Counted from the stretch's first letter, positions 15,145-23,181 are shown. The stretch: 36,023 bases of DNA from an uncultured Oscillospiraceae bacterium (GCA_944385405.1 CALWXB010000019.1:1-36023), one strand, 5' to 3'. Numbers and translations are program-made. The notes: a model not told the origin generated them from the letters alone.

Positions 15145-16425
15145 TCAGCCCATGAACAGATTCGGCAGGAATGTGATCAATCCTGGCACCACCGTCATCA
15201 GGAACAAAACTGCGACATACAGTAGCACCATTGGCCAGATCTTCTTCAGCAAATCCAACAGAGTGATCTTGGAAATGCCAATGCCGATGTACAGCACGTT
15301 GCCCACCGGAGGCGTGATCAGGCCGATGCACAGGCCGTACACCATGGTCACACCGAAGACGATGGGATCCATGCCGATGCCGGTGACAATGGGCAGGAAG
15401 ATGGGCGTGAGGATGGTCAGAGCGGGAGTCACGTCCATAAACAGGCCGACGATCAGCACGAACACGTTGATCAGGCACATGACAACCAGAGGATCGCTGG
15501 AAACGGCGCTGATGGCCGCTGCGATCGCCTGGGGGATCCGGGCCACCGTGATGACCATGGCCAGAGCCTGGCAGGCCGCGACGATCAGCATGATGACGGC
15601 GGTGGACTTGGCGGAGTTGATGGCCACCTTCTTGAGGATCTTCAGGTTCATCTTCTTGTAGATGAAGGTGGAGACGACCCAAGCGTACACGCAGGCCACC
15701 ACACCCGCCTCAGTGGGCGTGAAGATGCCGGAGAGAATGCCGCCCATCATGATGATGGGCATCATCAGGGCCGGGAACGCTTTCTTGAAAGCGGCCCAAA
15801 TCTGCTTGGGAGTTGCCTTGGGCTGGAGGGCATAGTTCTTCTTCTTGTTCATGAAATACCAGGCCAGCATGCAGACCAGGCCGGTGATGATGCCGGGGAT
15901 CACGCCGCCGATGAACATCCTCGTCACGGACGCGCCGCTGAGAACGCCAAAGATGACCATGGGCAGGGACGGGGGAATGATGGGTCCGGTAATGGAACCG
16001 GCACACACGCAGGCAGTGGAATCCGATGCGTCATACCCCTCTTTGATCATGATCGGCAGCATGATACCGCCGATGGCGGAGATCGTCACGACTGCCGCGC
16101 CGGTCAGAGCCGCGAAGATCATACATGCCAGAATGGCGGCATAGCCGATGCCCGCTCTGACGTGTCCCAACAGGACCCGGCAGAATTCCACGATGCCCTT
16201 GGACAGGTCGCCTGCCGTCATCAGGTCGCCGCAGAACACGAAGAAGGGGATGGCCAGCAGGGCGAAGTTGTTCACACCGCTGTACAGGTAGGAAGGCACA
16301 ATCTCATACGAGGTGACGCCGGAGGCTTCCGCCATGGTCAGCACCGTCAGCAGGATCGAGAACGCGACAGGGATCCCCAGAAACAGGAATGTGAAGATCG
16401 AGATCAAAAAGACTGCCAGAATCAT
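15145..16425 (-). CDS. dctM: TRAP transporter large permease subunit
   Basis: A 426-residue DctM/SiaM-family membrane protein, the main transport subunit of a tripartite ATP-independent (Na+-coupled) importer. It opens with ILAVFLISIFTFLFLGIPVAFSILL and holds about 12 helices. Family patterns include LLAIPFFVFCGDLMTAGDL near residue 57, SGAAVVTISAIGG-like around 110, and GLITPPVGNVLY near 370. Its ATG overlaps the dctQ stop by 4 bp. With dctP and dctQ it forms one operon. TRAP systems import organic acids, including sugar acids, which matches the neighbours. Confidence 0.95.
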   Translation of the reverse strand: MILAVFLISIFTFLFLGIPVAFSILLTVLTMAEASGVTSYEIVPSYLYSGVNNFALLAIPFFVFCGDLMTAGDLSKGIVEFCRVLLGHVRAGIGYAAILACMIFAALTGAAVVTISAIGGIMLPIMIKEGYDASDSTACVCAGSITGPIIPPSLPMVIFGVLSGASVTRMFIGGVIPGIITGLVCMLAWYFMNKKKNYALQPKATPKQIWAAFKKAFPALMMPIIMMGGILSGIFTPTEAGVVACVYAWVVSTFIYKKMNLKILKKVAINSAKSTAVIMLIVAACQALAMVITVARIPQAIAAAISAVSSDPLVVMCLINVFVLIVGLFMDVTPALTILTPIFLPIVTGIGMDPIVFGVTMVYGLCIGLITPPVGNVLYIGIGISKITLLDLLKKIWPMVLLYVAVLFLMTVVPGLITFLPNLFMG

Positions 16426-16916
16426 GCCGTTTTCTCTCCTCCTTCCTCAGCGGGCTGCTTACGGAACATCTGGATCAGATGGAAGATATTGATGACCAGC
16501 ATAAACACCATGGACAGGGGGATGATGCCCTGGACAACACCGTAGGGGATCTTGGTCAGAGGCATCGGGTAGGTCAGGTTCTCCATCACCAGATTCATCG
16601 TCACCCGGATGGTCAGGATCATGATGCCGTCCATCAGCAGGTTGGAGACGATGTCAAATACCTTCCGGACTGCCGGCGGAACCAGAGAAACCACAATATC
16701 CACGCGGATATGGGTCCCTTCCTTCATCGCAACAATCGAGCCGATATAGGTCAGCCAGACAAATGCCATTCGGGCAATCTCATCGGCAGCGGCAATACTG
16801 TGGTTGAACACATATCTGCCGATGACGTTGGCGAAGGTCACGATCACCATGATGATCATGGACAGATACAGGACCCAGTCCACCGCCTGCCACAAAACAT
16901 TTTCTACTTTTTTCAT
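16422..16916 (-). CDS. dctQ: TRAP transporter small permease subunit
   Basis: A 164-residue four-helix protein of the DctQ family. It contains the typical W-x-x-Y-x-G-S region (AFVWLTYIGSIVAMKEGTHIRVD), in which acidic and positively charged residues follow the second helix. The ATG at 16916 has AGGGA 7 nt upstream; an earlier in-frame TTG at 16940 lacks a ribosome site. It lies between dctP (43 bp gap) and dctM (4-bp overlap). It partners DctM in the membrane. Confidence 0.92.
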   Translation of the reverse strand: MKKVENVLWQAVDWVLYLSMIIMVIVTFANVIGRYVFNHSIAAADEIARMAFVWLTYIGSIVAMKEGTHIRVDIVVSLVPPAVRKVFDIVSNLLMDGIMILTIRVTMNLVMENLTYPMPLTKIPYGVVQGIIPLSMVFMLVINIFHLIQMFRKQPAEEGGEKTA

Positions 16917-16959
16917 AAGCTTTTCCCTGAAGCAAAACAACCGCAGCGCTTCGCTCTCG

Positions 16960-18033
16960 TCAGGCCGCCGTATCGGCAGTGCCGACGTTGTTGGCTCTGT
17001 ACTCCTCCTGGAGGGCTTCGATCTTGGTCATAACGTCGTCGAACTCGGGATATTCCGCGCGGTACTCGTCGATAACGCCGCCGCCGGCAGCCTTCATCTC
17101 TTCACGATCGGGATAGGTGACCTCCAGTCCGTGCTCTTCCAGAGTCGCGACGTCATCCACCATGGCCTGCAGGAACAGCTCCAGCTGTCTTTCGACGAAC
17201 GCGGCGCTGGCCTCGTCCACCACAGCCTGGTCCTCAGCAGACATGCTGTTGTAGAAATCCTCGTTGAAGAGGACGAAGTTCATGGCGATCTGATGGTTGG
17301 TCATGGCCAGATAGTCCTGGACCTCATACCAGCCGTTGGCCAGCAGGGTGGAGGGGGGATTCTCCTGGCCCTCGATGGTGCCCTGCTGCAGAGCGGTGAA
17401 GATCTCGGTCATGGGCATGGTAACGGGGGCGGCGCCCAGCAGCTCGAAGTTTCTCACATAGTGGGAAACGGTGGGCAGGCGCAGCTTCAGGCCCTTCAGG
17501 TCCGCCAGGCTGTTGATGGGACGCACGTTGTTGGAAACGCAGCGGTTGCCGTTGATGCTGCAGCCGCGCAGGATGTAGTGGGACTGGATCAGGGCATCCT
17601 GGAAGATCTGCTGGATCTCGGGATCGTTGCAGACTGCGGAGGCCTCTTCCACGCTGTCAAACACCCAGGGGAAGTCGGCGGCATACAGAGCGGGATAACG
17701 GTCGGCCATCAGGTTGCCGGTCACGCAGCACTCGATGGTGCCCAGAGACACGCCCTCGTTGAACTCGGTCTCAGAGCCCAGGCCGCTGTTGTTGTACAGC
17801 TCCACGGTGTAGCGGCCCTCGGTGCCCTCGTCGATCATGGGCTTGAAGACCTCTGCCAGCGCGATCGCGGTGGGATGGGTGTCCGCATAGTAGTTGGCGA
17901 CCTTCAGGGGGATGGCGTTCGCGCTGCTGCCGCCGCCCTCGCTGCCGCCCTCTTCGGAAGAGGAACCGCCGCAGGCCGCCAGGGACAGCATCATCGCGCC
18001 GGCCAGAACCAGGGACAAAATTCTTTTCTTCAT
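16960..18033 (-). CDS. dctP: TRAP transporter solute-binding protein (lipoprotein)
   Basis: A 357-residue DctP-family extracytoplasmic receptor. The N-terminus is a lipoprotein signal (KKRILSLVLAGAMMLSLAACGG) with the lipobox LAAC, then a Ser/Gly/Glu linker to about residue 38. The mature domain has the family arginine segment (LKGLKLRLPTVSHYVRNFELLGAAPVTMPMTEIFTALQQGTIEGQENPP), in which the conserved Arg binds the ligand carboxylate. AGGAGG precedes the ATG. It is the first gene of dctPQM. The ligand is a carboxylate, here probably an aldonate or keto-aldonate, by context only. Confidence 0.94.
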   Translation of the reverse strand: MKKRILSLVLAGAMMLSLAACGGSSSEEGGSEGGGSSANAIPLKVANYYADTHPTAIALAEVFKPMIDEGTEGRYTVELYNNSGLGSETEFNEGVSLGTIECCVTGNLMADRYPALYAADFPWVFDSVEEASAVCNDPEIQQIFQDALIQSHYILRGCSINGNRCVSNNVRPINSLADLKGLKLRLPTVSHYVRNFELLGAAPVTMPMTEIFTALQQGTIEGQENPPSTLLANGWYEVQDYLAMTNHQIAMNFVLFNEDFYNSMSAEDQAVVDEASAAFVERQLELFLQAMVDDVATLEEHGLEVTYPDREEMKAAGGGVIDEYRAEYPEFDDVMTKIEALQEEYRANNVGTADTAA

Positions 18034-18149
18034 ATCGCTTTCCTCCTAAAATAAATGTACGGAACGCTCTTCAAACCCGACCCCTTCTCCGAGAGGCGGG
18101 GAATGAACCACTCACAGCTTCGGGCGCGCAGCGCTGGAACACAGGAGTG

Positions 18150-18174
18150 TTTCGTTTCACGAAGTGAAACGAAA
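18150..18174. promoter_or_regulatory. Large palindrome in the dctP leader
   Basis: Halves TTTCGTTTCAC (18150-18160) and GTGAAACGAAA (18164-18174) are perfect complements around GAA. It lies between the predicted promoter and dctP. It shares GTTTCACGA with the eda leader. It could be an operator for the KdgR-like IclR protein or an RNA hairpin. Confidence 0.6.
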
Positions 18175-18175
18175 T

Positions 18176-18189
18176 AGCGGGTACCCGCT
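18176..18189. repeat. Second palindrome beside the first
   Basis: AGCGGGTACCCGCT is a perfect 14-bp palindrome starting 2 bp after the 18150-18174 dyad. In the minus-strand leader RNA the two would form back-to-back hairpins. Confidence 0.6.
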
Positions 18190-18324
18190 GTGCGCCCTCC
18201 CGGGGAAGTTTTTTCGTATCGCGGAAAATTATTTCATAAATGCAGGAAAGAAAAAACGGGTAATCGCGGTATGCTGTACGTAAATTTCTCAACCTTCCCG
18301 CAGATATCCCCTGCTATGTGATGT

Positions 18325-18354
18325 ATCATAGCATAATTTGACATCTGAAAGCAA
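18325..18354 (-). promoter_or_regulatory. Probable promoter of dctPQM
   Basis: On the minus strand, TTGCTT (18354-18349), an 18-bp spacer and TATGAT (18330-18325). It implies a leader of roughly 285 nt. A closer promoter could exist but none matched as well. Confidence 0.45.
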
Positions 18355-18587
18355 CTGCTTACGCTATGTTACGTTCATTTTCGGAAATTTCGCCAAAAGC
18401 GCCACGCTTTTTTTGGCAAGCAAAGCGCACTGACATCTCCGTCTGCAGCAGCGGAACAAATCCCCGCTTTTCATTGCGGTGCAACGGGTTTACTGGATTT
18501 CGGGTGTATTCCCCGCATTTTTCGCAGCTTCATTTGCGCAAGATATGAAATCTGCAAAGGTGAAATGAAAACTTCTTCATGGTAAAG

Positions 18588-18620
18588 CGGAGACCGCGGC
18601 GCACAGAGCCGCGGTCTCCG
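18588..18620 (-). terminator. Hairpin after the Ldh-family gene
   Basis: A 13-bp stem (18588-18600 with 18608-18620) with a 7-nt loop lies 6 bp after the stop. The following CTTTACC is only weakly T-rich, so termination may be partial and allow some read-through to dctP. Confidence 0.55.
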
Positions 18621-18626
18621 AAAAGA

Positions 18627-19718
18627 TCAGTCCAGATACGGTGGCAGATAGGCCTCCGCGCCGGTATAAGCAGCGATCATCTTCATTTCGTCATAGGTCT
18701 TTTCATTCAGGGACACGCCCTCGCGCAGAACCCGCGCCCGGGACTCGGCGGATTTTTCGCCGTGAATGTAGATCCGCTCCTGGCCTTCAGCCTTGTCGGA
18801 GTCCCGTACCTCCTGGAGGTACTTGTCCAGAGCGGCACGGATAGCCTGCTTGTCGCCGAACATACCGTAGTCCAGGGCAATGAAGCACTGGGCAATGTTG
18901 GCCCGACCGGGGGTCTTGTAGATATAATTGGAGGTCGTGCCGCCGGAGAGGATGGCGGTACAGATCTCGCAGAGCATAGCAAAGCCGTAGCCCTTGTAGC
19001 CGGAGGTCAGCTCTCCGGAACCGCCCAGAGGCAAAATGCCGCCGCCGGCCTTGGAGATGATGTTTTTGAGCACCCGGTCCGCCTCGGTGCTGTCGTGACC
19101 ATTTTCATCCAGAGCCCAGCCCAGAGGCAGGCCGTTGCCACGCTTCACATAGACCTCCAGCTTGCCCCGGGGCACCACAGTGGTGGCCGCGTCGAAGGAG
19201 AAGGGCACCGGATCGGCGGGCATGGCGAAGGCAATGGGGTTGGTGCCAAGCATGGCCTGGCGGCCGAAGGTGGGGACCATAATGGCCTCGGTGTTGGTCA
19301 TGCACATACCGATCATATCGGCCTCCACTGCCATTTTGGCGTAGTAGCCGGCGATACCGTAGTGATTGGAGTTGCGCACGGTGATCATGCCGAAGCCATG
19401 CTGCCGGGCCTTGTCGATGGCCATGTTCATGGCCCGGATGCCCAGCGTCTGACCCATGCAGTCGTTGCCCTCGATGACAGCGGACAGCGGCGTCTCAAAC
19501 ACCACCTCGGGCTTGGCGTCCAGCTTCACCAGGCCGCCGGTGATCTCCTGATGATAGCGGATCAGCCGCTGGATGCCGTGGGATTCGATCCCGGACAGGT
19601 CAGCCGCCAGGAGGACGTCCGTGATCTGCCGGCTCTCCTCCTCGCTGAAGTGATAGCCCTTGAACACCTCGTGGCAGAAATTCTCCAGCTTCTGGTAATC
19701 CACATGATGATACTGCAT
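18627..19718 (-). CDS. Ldh family oxidoreductase (malate/L-lactate/diketogulonate reductase type)
   Basis: A 363-residue NAD(P)-dependent dehydrogenase of the Ldh_2 family (PF02615), which includes YiaK 2,3-diketo-L-gulonate reductase, ureidoglycolate dehydrogenase and sulfolactate dehydrogenases. Visible signatures are SGIESHGIQRL (catalytic His region near residue 45), NSNHYGIAGYYAKMA near 115, LGTNPIAFAMPA near 160, and GYKGYGFAMLCEI near 255. The ATG at 19718 fits the family N-terminus; an upstream in-frame start would add 18 residues without similarity. It sits upstream of a TRAP operon on the same strand, the same pairing as yiaK with yiaMNO in E. coli, so a keto-aldonate substrate is likely. 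Confidence 0.88.
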   Translation of the reverse strand: MQYHHVDYQKLENFCHEVFKGYHFSEEESRQITDVLLAADLSGIESHGIQRLIRYHQEITGGLVKLDAKPEVVFETPLSAVIEGNDCMGQTLGIRAMNMAIDKARQHGFGMITVRNSNHYGIAGYYAKMAVEADMIGMCMTNTEAIMVPTFGRQAMLGTNPIAFAMPADPVPFSFDAATTVVPRGKLEVYVKRGNGLPLGWALDENGHDSTEADRVLKNIISKAGGGILPLGGSGELTSGYKGYGFAMLCEICTAILSGGTTSNYIYKTPGRANIAQCFIALDYGMFGDKQAIRAALDKYLQEVRDSDKAEGQERIYIHGEKSAESRARVLREGVSLNEKTYDEMKMIAAYTGAEAYLPPYLD

Positions 19719-19792
19719 GTCTCTCGCCCCGTTTCTTTCATATTTTTGCCGGGCAGACGTGCCGCCGGACACGGCGGACAGCCCTTATTTTT

Positions 19793-19821
19793 ACTATATC
19801 CCCCCTTTCCCTGCCCGTCAA
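19793..19821 (-). promoter_or_regulatory. Promoter of the Ldh-family gene
   Basis: On the minus strand, TTGACG (19821-19816), a 17-bp spacer and TATAGT (19798-19793): a near-consensus match about 75 bp before the ATG. Confidence 0.75.
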
Positions 19822-19900
19822 TACGGCACCTCGCAGAATAACGTCCCCGCCTTTTTGCAACAATTCCACAAAAGTCCGGCACCTCCGCCGTTTTATTTTC

Positions 19901-19915
19901 TGAAAAACGTTTTCG
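19901..19915. promoter_or_regulatory. Candidate cre-like (CcpA) site
   Basis: TGAAAAACGTTTTCG is a near-palindrome around CG, close to the cre pattern TGAAARCGYTTTCA. It ends 4 bp before the -35 of the GldA-type operon. Catabolite control is inferred. Confidence 0.35.
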
Positions 19916-19919
19916 CATA

Positions 19920-19948
19920 TTGAAATTTTGAAAGGGGTGTTGTATACT
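19920..19948 (+). promoter_or_regulatory. Promoter of the gldA-like/SDR/dgoD operon
   Basis: TTGAAA (19920-19925), a 17-bp spacer and TATACT (19943-19948): a strong sigma-A promoter 72 bp before the first ATG and divergent from the Ldh-family promoter. Confidence 0.8.
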
Positions 19949-20020
19949 GGCGGCAACCGGAGGCACCGCCGGGTGATTCGTTCTGCCCGGCGGCCTCAAA
20001 CTACCAAGGAGGTCGTCTCT

Positions 20021-21142
20021 ATGCCCAGCGGAAAAGCATCGGAATCCCGCGCCTTCCAGTCCCCCTCCCGCTACATCCAGGGTCCCGGCGAGATCCGGAA
20101 CCTGCCCCGGTTCGCCGCTCAGTACGGCAAGACCGCTCTGGCCATCATCGACACGTTTTTCTATCCCGAGTACAGCCAGCGCATCCCCCGCATGTTTGAA
20201 GCGGCGGGGATGACCGCCTGGACGGTGGAGTTTTCCGGCGCGTCCTCCGATGAGGCACTGGCGCGTCTGGTGGACTTCTGCCGGACGCTGCCTCAGATCC
20301 CGGACACCTTCATCGGCATGGGCGGCGGCCAGACCTGCGACATCAACAAGGCCGTGGGCGCCACCTTCGGCAAGGCGTTTTTCAGCGTGCCCACCGCCCT
20401 CACCACCGACGCGCCCACCTCTACCCACACCATCATCAACAACCCCCATCAGCAGCCCCGGCTGATGGTCCACTGCAAGAACCCGGACTACGTGGTGGTG
20501 GACACGGAGATCACCGTCCAATCCCCGGCGTGGATGCTGGTCTCCGGCATCGGCGACGCTCTGGCCACCTATGTGGAGGCCCAGGCCTCCTTTGCCAACA
20601 ACAACGTCTGCAACGCCGGAGCGGGGGACTACCGCCCCACGCTGCTGGGCATGGCAGCGGCCCGCCTCAGCTATGACATCCTGCTGGAAAAGGGCCGGGA
20701 CGCCATGCGGGCCGCCCGGAACCACCTGCGCACCCCCGCCTACGAGGACGTGGTGGAGGCCACGGTGCTGCTCTCGGGGCTGGGGTTTGAGTGCACTGGC
20801 GTGTCCATTGCCCACGGCCTCCAGGCCGGGTTCCACGTGCTGCCCGTCAAGCCGCTGCTCCACGGCACCGGCGTGGGCTACTGCACGCTGGTGATGCTGG
20901 TGATCCAGAACGACACGGAGCGTCTGGCGCAGCTGTTCCCCTTCTGCCGGGACATCGGATTGCCGGTGTGCACGGCGGACCTGGGCCTGACGCCGGAAAA
21001 CCGGGACGCCGCCATCGACGCCCTGGTGGAGGAGGTCTACGGCAAGCGGTGGAACGTCACCAACGTGCCGTTCTTCTTCTCCGCCGACACCCTGGCGGAC
21101 GCCATCCGCTACCTGGACGCCTATGCAGCGGAACAGCGCTGA
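20021..21142 (+). CDS. Iron/zinc-containing alcohol dehydrogenase, glycerol dehydrogenase type
   Basis: A 373-residue family III metal-dependent NAD+ dehydrogenase, closest in pattern to GldA. GMGGGQTCDINKAVG (residues 99-113) binds the nucleotide. PTALTTDAPTS matches the GldA PT-x-x-STDAP segment. Metal ligands are D179 in GDALATYVEA, H265 in AHGLQAGF and H281 in LHGTGVGY. The ATG at 20021 has AAGGAGG 8 nt upstream. It leads an operon with a KduD-like SDR and dgoD, so it may act on a polyol or on glyceraldehyde-like intermediates of sugar-acid breakdown. Glycerol itself is possible but no dhaK genes are nearby. Confidence 0.88.
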   Translation: MPSGKASESRAFQSPSRYIQGPGEIRNLPRFAAQYGKTALAIIDTFFYPEYSQRIPRMFEAAGMTAWTVEFSGASSDEALARLVDFCRTLPQIPDTFIGMGGGQTCDINKAVGATFGKAFFSVPTALTTDAPTSTHTIINNPHQQPRLMVHCKNPDYVVVDTEITVQSPAWMLVSGIGDALATYVEAQASFANNNVCNAGAGDYRPTLLGMAAARLSYDILLEKGRDAMRAARNHLRTPAYEDVVEATVLLSGLGFECTGVSIAHGLQAGFHVLPVKPLLHGTGVGYCTLVMLVIQNDTERLAQLFPFCRDIGLPVCTADLGLTPENRDAAIDALVEEVYGKRWNVTNVPFFFSADTLADAIRYLDAYAAEQR

Positions 21143-21188
21143 GACAAGATCAATTTTGAATGTTGAATACGGGAGGGATCGGAGCATC

Positions 21189-21956
21189 ATGTCGACAAAC
21201 CGGTTTGATATCCACGGGAAAAAAGCCATCGTCACAGGCGGTACCCGGGGCCTTGGCAGGAGCATGGCGGAGGCCCTGCTGGAAGAGGGCTGCGAAGTGG
21301 TGATCGTGGGCAGCTCGGAAGGCGTATACCGCTCGGCAGAGGAGTTCTGCGGCCGGGGCTTTGCCTGCCGCGCCGTCCGGGCCGACCTCGCCAGCCGGGA
21401 GGAGACCCTGGCCTGCTTCCGCACCTGCATGGAGCTGCTGGGAAATGACCTGGATATTCTGGTCAATGCCCATGGCATCCAGCGCCGCCATATGCCGGAG
21501 GACTTCCCCCTTTCGGACTGGGACGATGTCATCAACGTCAACCTGAATGCAGTGTTCGTACTCTGCCAGGAGGCCGGGCGGGTGATGCTGCCCAAGGGAC
21601 GGGGAAAGATCATCAACATCGCGTCCATGATCTCGTTTTTCGGCGGCCAGACCATCCCCGCCTATGCCGCAGCCAAAGGCGGCGTGGCCCAGCTGACCAA
21701 GGCCCTGAGCAACGACTGGGCCGGCAGCGGCATCCAGGTCAACGCCATTGCCCCCGGCTACATGGCCACCGATATGAACGCGGCCCTGCTGGACCCCGCC
21801 AATCCCCGCTTCCAGCAGATCTCCGACCGGATCCCCGCCCACCGCTGGGGCACCGGCGAGGATATGAAGGGCGCATGCGTGTTCCTGGCATCGCCCGCCA
21901 GCGACTACATCACCGGCGTCGTCCTGCCAGTGGACGGCGGATATTTGGTCAAATAA
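21189..21956 (+). CDS. SDR oxidoreductase, KduD-like (deoxy-ketoaldonate 5-dehydrogenase)
   Basis: A 255-residue classical short-chain dehydrogenase. The NAD-binding motif is TGGTRGLG (residues 16-23), NAHG is at 93-96, the catalytic triad is S146, Y159 and K163 (YAAAK), and the C-terminus has DYITGVVLPVDGGYL. The stretches WDDVINVNLNAVF, INIASMISFFGG and VNAIAPGYMATDMN track E. coli KduD closely, so the expected reaction interconverts 2-keto-3-deoxygluconate and 3-deoxy-hexulosonate or a similar keto acid. The ATG at 21189 has a GGAGGG/GGAG site just upstream. It is 46 bp after the gldA-like gene and 18 bp before dgoD. Substrate specificity is not provable here. Confidence 0.88.
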   Translation: MSTNRFDIHGKKAIVTGGTRGLGRSMAEALLEEGCEVVIVGSSEGVYRSAEEFCGRGFACRAVRADLASREETLACFRTCMELLGNDLDILVNAHGIQRRHMPEDFPLSDWDDVINVNLNAVFVLCQEAGRVMLPKGRGKIINIASMISFFGGQTIPAYAAAKGGVAQLTKALSNDWAGSGIQVNAIAPGYMATDMNAALLDPANPRFQQISDRIPAHRWGTGEDMKGACVFLASPASDYITGVVLPVDGGYLVK

Positions 21957-21974
21957 TAAAGGAGTTTGATGGAT

Positions 21975-23123
21975 ATGAAAATCACGAATCTGAACCTCTA
22001 CCTGGTCCGTCCCAGATGGTGCTTCCTGGAAATGGAAACAGACGAGGGCATCACCGGATGGGGCGAGCCCGTGCTGGAGGGCCACTGCGACGCCGTCAAG
22101 GCCTGCGTGGAGGAAATGAAGCCCTACCTCATCGGCCAGGACCCGGGCCGCATCGAGGATCTGTGGAGCACCATCTACCGCGCCGGCTTCTACCGGGGCG
22201 GCGGCGTACTGATGAGCGCCATCGCCGGCATCGACCAGGCCCTCTGGGACATCAAGGGCAAGCGCTTCGGCGTGCCGGTCTATGAGCTGATGGGCGGCGC
22301 GTGCCGCGACTCCATCCGGGTGTACTCCTGGATCGGCGGCGACCGTCCCGCCGACGTGGGCAAGGCCGCCCGGGAGAAGATGGACGCGGGCTTCACCGCC
22401 GTGAAGATGAACGCCACGGAGGAGCTGCAGTTCATCGACACCTATGCCAAGATCGACCAGGTGCTGGAGCGGGTGGCCTCCATCCGGGAAGCCTGCGGCA
22501 AGCACTTCGGCATCGCCATCGACTTCCACGGCCGGGTCCACAAGCCCATGGCCAAGGTGCTGGCCAAGAAGCTGGAGGAATTCGATCCCATGTTCCTGGA
22601 AGAACCCGTGCTGTGCGAGAACATGGAGTACTTCCCGGAGATCGCCGCCTGCTGCAACATCCCCATCGCCACCGGCGAGCGGCTCTTCACCCGCTGGGAC
22701 TTCAAGCGGCTCTTCCAGACCGGCGGTGTGGACATCATCCAGCCGGACCTGTCCCATGCCGGCGGCCTCACGGAGGTCAAGAAGATCGCCGCCATGGCGG
22801 AGGCCTATGACATTGCCCTGGCGCCTCACTGCCCCCTGGGCCCCATCGCCCTGGCCTCCTGCCTGAACGTGGACGCCACCAGCTACAACGCCGCCATCCA
22901 GGAGCAGAGCATCGGCATCCACTACAATGTGGGCAAGAGCGTGCTGGACTACGTCAAGAACCAGGCGGACTTCACCTTCGTGGACGGCATGGTCCAGATG
23001 CCCCGGCTGCCGGGCCTGGGCGTGGAGGTGAACCGGGAGCTGGTGCTGGAGGAGGCCAAGACGCCCCACAGCTGGAAAAACCCCGTCTGGCGCCACAAGG
23101 ACGGCTCCGTGGCGGAGTGGTGA
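21975..23123 (+). CDS. dgoD: D-galactonate dehydratase, enolase superfamily
   Basis: A 382-residue mandelate racemase/enolase-superfamily enzyme that dehydrates D-galactonate to 2-keto-3-deoxygalactonate. Similarity to E. coli DgoD runs end to end: RAGFYRGG, LMSAIAGIDQALWDIKGK, YSW-GGDRPADV, QPDLSHAGG, APHCPLGPIALA and the final SVAEW. Counting from the ATG at 21975, the Mg2+ ligands and catalytic residues fall at D183, E209, E235, H185 and H285, the same numbers as in E. coli, which supports that start. ATGs 6 bp earlier and a TTG at 21966 sit too near the AAAGGAG site. It is last in its operon. KdgK and Eda in the window could finish the route. Confidence 0.95.
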   Translation: MKITNLNLYLVRPRWCFLEMETDEGITGWGEPVLEGHCDAVKACVEEMKPYLIGQDPGRIEDLWSTIYRAGFYRGGGVLMSAIAGIDQALWDIKGKRFGVPVYELMGGACRDSIRVYSWIGGDRPADVGKAAREKMDAGFTAVKMNATEELQFIDTYAKIDQVLERVASIREACGKHFGIAIDFHGRVHKPMAKVLAKKLEEFDPMFLEEPVLCENMEYFPEIAACCNIPIATGERLFTRWDFKRLFQTGGVDIIQPDLSHAGGLTEVKKIAAMAEAYDIALAPHCPLGPIALASCLNVDATSYNAAIQEQSIGIHYNVGKSVLDYVKNQADFTFVDGMVQMPRLPGLGVEVNRELVLEEAKTPHSWKNPVWRHKDGSVAEW

Positions 23124-23140
23124 TCCTCCCCAAACTGCAA

Positions 23141-23175
23141 AAAACGAGGCTGCGGAATCCCGCAGCCTCGTTTTT
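23141..23175. terminator. Terminator between dgoD and xdhC
   Basis: A stem of 11 GC-rich pairs (CGAGGCTGCGG 23145-23155 with CCGCAGCCTCG 23160-23170) extended by AAAA/TTTT, with five Ts after it. It lies between convergent operons and can act both ways. Confidence 0.9.
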
Positions 23176-23181
23176 ATGCGT

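Larger units (their letters stand above)
18034..18626. other. Long intergenic region upstream of dctP
   Basis: 593 bp without a credible gene; short open frames here lack ribosome sites and family signals. It holds the dctP promoter at 18325-18354, two adjacent palindromes at 18150-18189, the hairpin after the Ldh-family gene at 18588-18620, and an AT-richer stretch at 18200-18580. GTGAAATGAAA at 18560-18570 differs by one base from a half of the large palindrome. A small RNA cannot be ruled out. Confidence 0.6.

Noticed and set aside
18071-18548. Short open frames of 60-73 codons upstream of dctP
   Set aside because: They have no ribosome sites or recognisable domains, and they overlap the predicted promoter and palindromes.
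19562-21655. 697-codon minus-strand open frame
   Set aside because: It runs across the divergent promoter region and opposite the GldA-type and SDR genes; its C-terminal part is an out-of-frame shadow of the Ldh-family gene.
21150-23096. 648-codon minus-strand open frame opposite SDR and dgoD
   Set aside because: dgoD matches E. coli DgoD residue for residue at its active site on the other strand; this frame is compositional shadow.
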